NCBI GenBank assembly: GCA_900766575.1
Contig: CAAFVW010000065.1
Location: 1 to 20,843, forward strand
Length of the DNA: 20,843 nt
Direction: 5' to 3'
Source: Lachnospiraceae bacterium
GTDB taxonomy: Bacteria > Bacillota > Clostridia > Lachnospirales > Lachnospiraceae
This document shows positions 16,295-20,843 of this stretch, piece after piece; within the stretch, counting starts at the first letter, position 1, and every line of letters begins with the position of its first letter. The translations under genes and the position numbers were made by a program. The notes beneath the pieces are model-generated. The model had not been told where the DNA came from and ran no database searches. It was given only the letters and a program-made list of their open reading frames with translations.

Positions 16295-16310
16295 TGACAC
16301 AAAAGTGTTA
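16295..16310. promoter_or_regulatory. Inverted repeat upstream of the ZIP transporter, candidate metalloregulator operator
   Basis: TGACAC-AAAA-GTGTTA is an inverted repeat with five of six positions matching in each arm. It sits in the 107-bp gap before the ZIP gene. It does not match the Bacillus Zur, MntR or PerR boxes that I know, so the regulator is unassigned. The gap also holds A/T-rich sequence with no clearly consensus promoter. Confidence 0.35.
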
Positions 16311-16366
16311 CTTTTATTGCAAATCAAAATAGCCTGAGTAACGTTTCCATGTAATCTGACAGGAGA

Positions 16367-17668
16367 TCAGAATCCTGCCAGATCATTCCCCATCACAGCA
16401 TACATCAGGAAATTCACACCGCATACCAGATGGTACATAAGCACAGCAATTTCGCCGATAACGAAAATCACTTTCCAGCTTTTCCGCCATTCCATGAAAT
16501 TCCGCACCATAACGATCAAAGTCATCAGGAAAACGAAAAACATGCCATGCATATATCCCCAGGAAAAATTCGCATGCATCATGCGGAATCCCTTTTCATA
16601 GAAAACCAAAAACATCAGCGTACCACAGAGATAATTCAGCCATGCAAACCAATAATACCGGTTCTCCCGGATGTTTTTAAAATCGAATACCAGATTCAGG
16701 AAAAGGACCCCGACAGGCAATGCCATTCCCATAAGAATACTTAACGGGATGCTCTTGGAATAATTGCTCCATACTTTGGCAAAGCCGATGGCAATTCCGG
16801 TCTCCTCTCCCATGACATTAGTTCCGGTAAATATTCCCGAGAACTGGTATAACAGGGCGATCCCTGTGGGAATCATCGTCACACAGAGACTGAACGCATT
16901 GCAGAAACTTTTTCCGCGGCTTGCGATCAGCTGTCCCAGCAGGATCAGCGCAATCACAGGCAATACCACCATGGTATAGCTGGGTTTCGTCATGGTCGTA
17001 AGCAACAGACTTCCTGCGAACAACACACATTTTTTCCATGGGAAATCTTTATGCCAGGGAAACACATTGGGGTAGCTTTGGTATTCTGCCAGCACCTTTA
17101 CCGCCTCAAAAAAGCAGATGATGGCGAACGGTCTGGTTGCCAGATAAGTGGCATTCCAGAATGGATTCGGCGTATAGATTCCCATGCAGCGATATGCATA
17201 ATCAAAGCCAAAAAAAGCCGTATTTTTCGGGGAATACAGATTCGACAGCAAAAACAATGCAAACACAAGAATCGTCACTGCAATGTCTGTCACCGCCTGT
17301 CCGCCCTGTGTCAGTGCTTCGTAATGATTCAGTTTCCGGACTTCACGATTCATATAATATTTCGTAATGACTACTGCTGCCAGATTAAAAAGCGCTGTCG
17401 TGACAGCCATGGCCGCCGGTGCTCCGATCAGCCATGCGGAAAGCCTGGCAGTCCAGAATAAAATCGGATATGGAAATTCATAATTGCCTGGGATTCCTGC
17501 CACCTTATTCACATAATCTGGCATGTCCGACTGGAATCCCGGCACCTGATAACACTCCATCCAGAACAAATACAGCATGACCCCGGTATACAAAAACAGC
17601 AGGAAAAGAAATGTCACTTTTCCTGCTGTTGTCTCCCGCAGGCCGCTCTTTGTGGGATTTTTTTTCAT
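16367..17668 (-). CDS. Polytopic membrane protein of unknown function, possibly GT-C glycosyltransferase-like
   Basis: A 433-residue protein with about nine or ten hydrophobic segments. The first outer loop after TM1 (about 20-38) contains QSDMPDYVNKVAG with Asp48 and Asp51 and then YEFPYPILFW, a pattern reminiscent of the acidic first loop of GT-C lipid-linked sugar transferases. A second outer loop has YTPNPFWNATYLATRP. I cannot assign a named family. AAAGGA precedes the ATG by eight bases. It starts 14 bases after the CobW-YcgQ gene, so it is probably in the same transcript, although no obvious functional link to metal chaperones is known. Whether it handles sugars or something else is open. 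Confidence 0.75.
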   Translation of the reverse strand: MKKNPTKSGLRETTAGKVTFLFLLFLYTGVMLYLFWMECYQVPGFQSDMPDYVNKVAGIPGNYEFPYPILFWTARLSAWLIGAPAAMAVTTALFNLAAVVITKYYMNREVRKLNHYEALTQGGQAVTDIAVTILVFALFLLSNLYSPKNTAFFGFDYAYRCMGIYTPNPFWNATYLATRPFAIICFFEAVKVLAEYQSYPNVFPWHKDFPWKKCVLFAGSLLLTTMTKPSYTMVVLPVIALILLGQLIASRGKSFCNAFSLCVTMIPTGIALLYQFSGIFTGTNVMGEETGIAIGFAKVWSNYSKSIPLSILMGMALPVGVLFLNLVFDFKNIRENRYYWFAWLNYLCGTLMFLVFYEKGFRMMHANFSWGYMHGMFFVFLMTLIVMVRNFMEWRKSWKVIFVIGEIAVLMYHLVCGVNFLMYAVMGNDLAGF

Positions 17669-17682
17669 ACAGAAAATCCTTT

Positions 17683-18621
17683 CTAGTTAAAGCTGATTAC
17701 GGGATCCTTGGGAGCTTTTGCCTTCTCCACGCTGATTGCATGAAGCACCGGGCCCTCTCCCTTATAGTCTGCGAAGTATTCTTTTGCCACCTTCGCCGTC
17801 ACTTTGACCCATTCCTTCTGCTTCAGGTCTTTCGTGCCCGCAAATTCACAGGCATAACCCAAAAATGCCATATCTTCTGCACAACAGGTCATTGCCATGC
17901 GTCCCGGTACGAAATAACCGTCGGGATATTCCTCGGGCTTCAATACCATTGCCAGGAACTGGATATTCTTACCCTCATACCGCTCCAGATGATCCATGGA
18001 ATCCAGATACCAGATGCCATAGCCCTGATTATCCAGTACGATGGGGTCCTGCTTCAGATCGTAGGGCAGATCCTCTTCAAAAATCTCATCGATCTCTCCA
18101 TTGGAATCCTCAAAAATAACATCTGCGGAAGGATTCACTGCCTTGATATTACGCTTGTATACATTCAGATCCTTGATGCCGTCACAGCGGTTGAAAATAA
18201 TCATCTCGGACTTACGGATCATCTCAGCCAGCAGAGACTTCATATTGGTATAATACATAGGGAAGGTAGAACCATCGATCGTCGTGATCTGCTGCTCCAC
18301 ACTCCAGTACCAGGGCAGCTTCATGTTCTTGTAATTCCACATACCATTGTATTCAATGATAATACGCTCCGGCTTGTATTTTTTCTCCAGTTCGATCAGA
18401 TGATCGGGATTGAAATCTTCTTCCTCCTCGATCAATGCAACTTCCGTACGACTTTTTTTCAATAATGCGGGATCGTATTCATTCTCACCTTCTTCACATA
18501 AGATGAGCAGGGTTTTGCCTTTGGTCTGGAAATACGGTTGTCCCAGAGTAAACGTGATAAATTCCGTCTTACCACTCTCCAAAAAGCCGTTTATGATATA
18601 CACGGGTTTCTTAATTGCCAT
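17683..18621 (-). CDS. CobW-like GTPase fused to a YcgQ-type (TIGR03943/DUF1980) C-terminal domain
   Basis: A 312-residue cytoplasmic protein. The N-terminal half is a COG0523-type P-loop GTPase: Walker A GFLESGKTEF (12-21), RIIIEYNGMW (86-95) in the Walker B/switch position and NRCD (144-147) as the guanine-specificity motif. The CxCC metal motif normal for this family is absent; the equivalent region is acidic (ALIEEEEDF). The C-terminal part (about 213-312) resembles the end of Bacillus YcgQ: YEGKNIQFLAMVLKPEE, RMAMTCCAEDMAFLGY with a Cys pair at 246-247, WVKVTAKV and KAPKDPVISF. It follows the His-rich CobW gene by 27 bases. A metal-trafficking role is inferred; the metal is unknown. Confidence 0.85.
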   Translation of the reverse strand: MAIKKPVYIINGFLESGKTEFITFTLGQPYFQTKGKTLLILCEEGENEYDPALLKKSRTEVALIEEEEDFNPDHLIELEKKYKPERIIIEYNGMWNYKNMKLPWYWSVEQQITTIDGSTFPMYYTNMKSLLAEMIRKSEMIIFNRCDGIKDLNVYKRNIKAVNPSADVIFEDSNGEIDEIFEEDLPYDLKQDPIVLDNQGYGIWYLDSMDHLERYEGKNIQFLAMVLKPEEYPDGYFVPGRMAMTCCAEDMAFLGYACEFAGTKDLKQKEWVKVTAKVAKEYFADYKGEGPVLHAISVEKAKAPKDPVISFN

Positions 18622-18648
18622 ATCGATACCTTTCTTCCTCTGTTTCCC

Positions 18649-19803
18649 TTACTTGCGGTACAATTCTGCCAGCTTGTCCTCGTCCAGTTTGGAACCGATG
18701 ACGCAGATTTTACCGGTTACTTCCGGCTTACCGCTTCTGATGTCATGCTCTTCAGGAACATAATCATAATATACCCAGGTTCCGTCCGGAGCGGGCACCA
18801 TACCCTTGGCACGCAGGATTGCACCATATTCTCCGCTGTCCAGAGCAGTAAGGATCTTCTCGATGTCCTCTGCGCTGTAGGTATTAGGTGTCTCAATACC
18901 CCAGCTGGTGAACACTTCATCTGCATGATGATGGTGATGATGCTCATGATCATGGTCGTGGCAGCCGCAGGTGCAGTTCTCGTCATGCTCATGATGATGC
19001 TCATGCCCGTCTTCGTCATGATCGTGATGATGGTGATGCCCATGCCCGTCCTCATCATGGTGATGTCCACAGCAGCACTCGTGATCATGATCCTCTTCGT
19101 CATGATCATGATGGTGATGATGCTCGTGGTCATGGTCACAGCACTCATCCTCATCGTGATCGTCATGGATATGCTCCAGCATTTCTTTCATCATATCTTC
19201 CAGCTTGTCTGCACCTTCGATGGTCTTCAATACTTCTTTACCATCCAGCTGTGCAAGCGGTGTGGTAATAATGGTAGCTTTGTCATTATGCTCACGAATC
19301 ATCTCCACGCAGGCATTCAGTTTTGCCTGGTCTACCTTATCGGTTCTGCTTAAAATAATGGTTCCGGCGTACTCAATCTGGTTACTGAAAAACTCACCGA
19401 AGTTCTTCATATACATCTTACACTTGGATGCATCTACCACTGCTACCGCACTGTTGATCTCCACATCCAGATCCCCGGCTACGTTTTCCACTGCCTTTAA
19501 CACATCAGACAGCTTGCCAACACCAGAGGGCTCAATCAGGATACGCTCCGGAGCGTAGGTGCTGATAACTTCCTTCAGGGAAGTACCGAAATCCCCCACC
19601 AGGGAACAACAGATACAACCAGAGTTCATCTCTTTGATCTCGATGCCGGCCTCCTTTAAGAATCCGCCGTCAATACCGATCTCACCAAACTCATTCTCGA
19701 TCAGCACGGTCTTGCTGCCGTCCAATGCTTCCTTTAACAGTTTCTTAATCAGGGTGGTCTTACCGGCACCCAGGAATCCGGATACTACATCTATTTTCGT
19801 CAT
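18649..19803 (-). CDS. COG0523/CobW-family GTPase metallochaperone with His/Cys-rich insert
   Basis: A 384-residue protein. It has Walker A GFLGAGKTT (9-17), ENEFGEIGIDGGFL (36-49), the metal motif GCICC (62-66), LIEPSG (89-94) and SRTD (152-155) in place of NKxD. A CobW C-terminal domain (about 297-384) ends in GKICVIGSKLDEDKLAEL. Between the two domains, residues 211-293 hold 37 His and 8 Cys. Such proteins bind zinc, cobalt, nickel or iron and use GTP to deliver it to client proteins. I start at the ATG at 19803, which has GGAGG eight bases upstream; a GTG start eight codons earlier is less likely. First gene of a run including a second CobW-like GTPase. Confidence 0.93.
   Translation of the reverse strand: MTKIDVVSGFLGAGKTTLIKKLLKEALDGSKTVLIENEFGEIGIDGGFLKEAGIEIKEMNSGCICCSLVGDFGTSLKEVISTYAPERILIEPSGVGKLSDVLKAVENVAGDLDVEINSAVAVVDASKCKMYMKNFGEFFSNQIEYAGTIILSRTDKVDQAKLNACVEMIREHNDKATIITTPLAQLDGKEVLKTIEGADKLEDMMKEMLEHIHDDHDEDECCDHDHEHHHHHDHDEEDHDHECCCGHHHDEDGHGHHHHHDHDEDGHEHHHEHDENCTCGCHDHDHEHHHHHHADEVFTSWGIETPNTYSAEDIEKILTALDSGEYGAILRAKGMVPAPDGTWVYYDYVPEEHDIRSGKPEVTGKICVIGSKLDEDKLAELYRK
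18925..19173 (-). repeat. Low-complexity CAT/GAT-rich tract encoding the His/Cys-rich segment
   Basis: About 250 bases of irregular CAY/GAY/GAR triplets encode residues 211-293 of the GTPase. The tract is imperfect, so it is a coding low-complexity region and not a clean microsatellite. Slippage could vary its length between strains. Confidence 0.8.
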
Positions 19804-19863
19804 TGTGTTTTCCTCCAATCTGGTCACAAAGACCCATCCTTTTCATTTTCTATCATATTCACA

Positions 19864-19876
19864 TTATTGTCAATAA
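19864..19876. promoter_or_regulatory. Palindrome overlapping a TTGACA upstream of the CobW operon, candidate operator
   Basis: TTATTG-A-CAATAA on the minus strand is a perfect 6+1+6 palindrome. It contains TTGACA (19873-19868), a perfect -35 hexamer, about 65 bp before the start codon. The best -10 at 17 bases is poor (GAAAAT), so promoter placement is unsure. A repressor bound here would block RNA polymerase; a Fur/Zur-type regulator would fit the gene content but this is inference. Confidence 0.4.
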
Positions 19877-19971
19877 AACGATTATTAAATTTTTATCAAC
19901 TAAGCCATAATCTCTGCAGGGTAGTGTTCAGATGCCTGAATTGCCGTGGCAGATGAATAAAGTTCTACCTC

Positions 19972-20691
19972 TCACGGTTTCTCGGTCTCTACGATACTGT
20001 ACGGCACTGCAGCTACTTTCCCGGTATCATCCGCACCGCACAGAATCCCCACAAACGTCCCATCCTCCATGAACACACCGCCACCAGACATTCCTGGAAC
20101 AATATTTCCCTGCAGCAGCATCATATACTGGTCAAAATCTTCCACATAGATCCAGGGATCCACTATAAAAGCATAGACAGCATCCTGGCTCCCACCGCCA
20201 TACATCCATACATCTTCGTATGCTTCCAGGGAATCGAACACCTTGCGGTCTGTCTGTACCGGGATACAGGATTCCCTTGTCTCTTTCAAAAGTTTCTTCT
20301 TATCCACCCACACAAATGCCAGGTCGCAGTTCTCCACGTTCTCCACACCGTCAGCTTTCACCTTTGTTCCGTCCGGAAATCCCACCACGATCTCCCCGGT
20401 ATCATGAGCCAGCACATGCCCGGCCGTTGCGATCAGAATCGTATCTTCCTCTTCCTCATAGATCACACCGCTGCCCAGCAAATCTCCTTCCTGAATCCGC
20501 ACCATCGACTTCATCACGCGCAGATCTGTCTCCGTCAGCTTCTGCTCCGGCTGTTCACCCAAGGATAACGTGCTGTTCTCTGTGTCCGTATCTGGATTCT
20601 GCGCACTTCTGTTTCCGCAGCCGGTAAGTAAGAAGACACAGCTCAATATTAATAATACTCTCTCAATCATTTTTAATTTGTTTTTATACAT
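19972..20691 (-). CDS. Trypsin/HtrA-like serine protease lipoprotein
   Basis: A 239-residue lipoprotein: a signal peptide of hydrophobic residues up to LLTGC (Cys25), an acidic linker, then a trypsin-like fold. The catalytic triad is visible as IATAGHVLA (His92), ENCDLAFVWV (Asp123) and IVPGMSGGGVF (Ser202). There is no PDZ domain, so it is shorter than DegP/HtrA. GMSGGG differs from the usual GNSGGP but keeps the Ser. I place the start at 20691 because the in-frame ATG 11 codons upstream lies inside the rnpB terminator; GGGGA before 20691 is a modest site. It may cleave or monitor envelope proteins; substrates are unknown. Confidence 0.85.
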   Translation of the reverse strand: MYKNKLKMIERVLLILSCVFLLTGCGNRSAQNPDTDTENSTLSLGEQPEQKLTETDLRVMKSMVRIQEGDLLGSGVIYEEEEDTILIATAGHVLAHDTGEIVVGFPDGTKVKADGVENVENCDLAFVWVDKKKLLKETRESCIPVQTDRKVFDSLEAYEDVWMYGGGSQDAVYAFIVDPWIYVEDFDQYMMLLQGNIVPGMSGGGVFMEDGTFVGILCGADDTGKVAAVPYSIVETEKP

Positions 20692-20705
20692 AGATTCCCC
20701 ACATA

Positions 20706-20737
20706 AACAGAAAACGGACCGCATCCGCAGTCCGCAT
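20706..20737 (-). terminator. Terminator of rnpB
   Basis: CGGACTGC pairs with GCGGTCCG (one G-U) around GGAT on the minus strand and is followed by TTTTCTGTTT. It lies about 25 bases past the RNase P RNA 3' end. Confidence 0.85.
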
Positions 20738-20760
20738 TTTTCTCGAAAAGTGTAAGCAAA

Positions 20761-20843
20761 ATATAAGCCGAGTTCTGTATATGACGATCATCTATCTAGT
20801 ACGACTGTCACCAGCCGCATCAAGCGACCTACCTGAAAACAGA
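20761..20843 (-). ncRNA. rnpB: RNase P RNA, 3' portion (runs off right edge)
   Basis: Reading the minus strand, AGGUAGGUCGCUUGAUGCGG, then GGUGACAGUCGUACUAGAUA, then GAUGAUCGUC and finally ACAGAACUCGGCUUAU match the conserved 3' end of bacterial class A RNase P RNA. This is the catalytic RNA that trims the 5' ends of tRNA precursors. The 5' part lies beyond the window. The exact 3' end is set from the conserved GGCUUAU and may be off by a few bases. Confidence 0.9.

Noticed and set aside
16330..16370. Short repeat TCTGA/TCAGA after the membrane protein gene, considered as a terminator
   Set aside because: Five base pairs only and no T run.
18717..19166. Second minus-strand frame (149 codons, Met/Ile/Thr-rich)
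   Set aside because: An out-of-frame reading of the same low-complexity tract inside the GTPase gene.
18538..19353. Plus-strand frame encoding a Met/Val-rich, seemingly transmembrane protein
   Set aside because: The hydrophobic run is the complement of the CAT/GAT codons of the His-rich segment in the GTPase gene, so it is an artefact.
1..20843. CRISPR array, insertion sequence, prophage or toxin-antitoxin genes
   Set aside because: I saw no regularly spaced direct repeats, transposase/integrase motifs, terminal inverted repeats or paired small toxin-antitoxin frames.

Overview
The window reads as a chromosomal segment of a Gram-positive Clostridia, most probably a Lachnospiraceae gut anaerobe. 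This is inferred from the YesM/YesN-type two-component system beside sugar-binding lipoproteins, T-box control, lipoprotein signals ending in TGC/ACG, strong AGGAGG-type ribosome binding sites, a class A-like RNase P RNA 3' end and the general protein style. Every gene I accept lies on the minus strand, so transcription runs from high to low coordinates. I see no rRNA, tRNA, CRISPR array, transposase or integrase.

From right to left. (1) 20761-20843 is the 3' end of rnpB (RNase P RNA) with its terminator. It is followed by a trypsin/HtrA-like lipoprotein (19972-20691). (2) 15468-19803 looks like a metal-handling block: a COG0523/CobW GTPase with a very His/Cys-rich insert, then a second CobW-like GTPase fused to a YcgQ-type C-terminal domain, then a polytopic membrane protein that may be GT-C-like, then a ZIP-family metal transporter. 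Inverted repeats in front of the first GTPase and in front of the ZIP gene are candidate metalloregulator operators. (3) ylmH (S4 RNA-binding protein) and a CmpB-family membrane protein follow the ZIP gene closely. (4) 13114-13557 is a small secreted protein with its own promoter and terminator. Next come an O-antigen-ligase/polymerase-like membrane protein (11436-12971) and an OmpR/VanS-type two-component system (8174-11307).

(5) 4961-8140 is a complete tryptophan-transport unit: promoter, a T-box leader whose specifier reads UGG (Trp), the leader terminator, then trpX (binding lipoprotein), trpY (permease), trpZ (ATPase) and a strong intrinsic terminator. The specifier codon and the transporter family point independently to tryptophan. 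(6) 1-4858 is a sugar-sensing and uptake locus: a YesN-type AraC response regulator, a YesM-type sensor kinase, a sugar-binding lipoprotein translationally coupled to the kinase (ATGA overlap), and the first 133 codons of an MglB-like galactose/glucose-binding lipoprotein that runs off the left edge. The arrangement resembles the XylFII-LytS-YesN sugar-sensing systems of clostridia, with the first lipoprotein as the likely sensor partner and the second as the transporter's binding protein.

Nothing here can be shown to be a wholly new system by reading alone. The most promising parts are the CobW pair with its membrane neighbours, the candidate operators, and the binding-protein-assisted two-component system.
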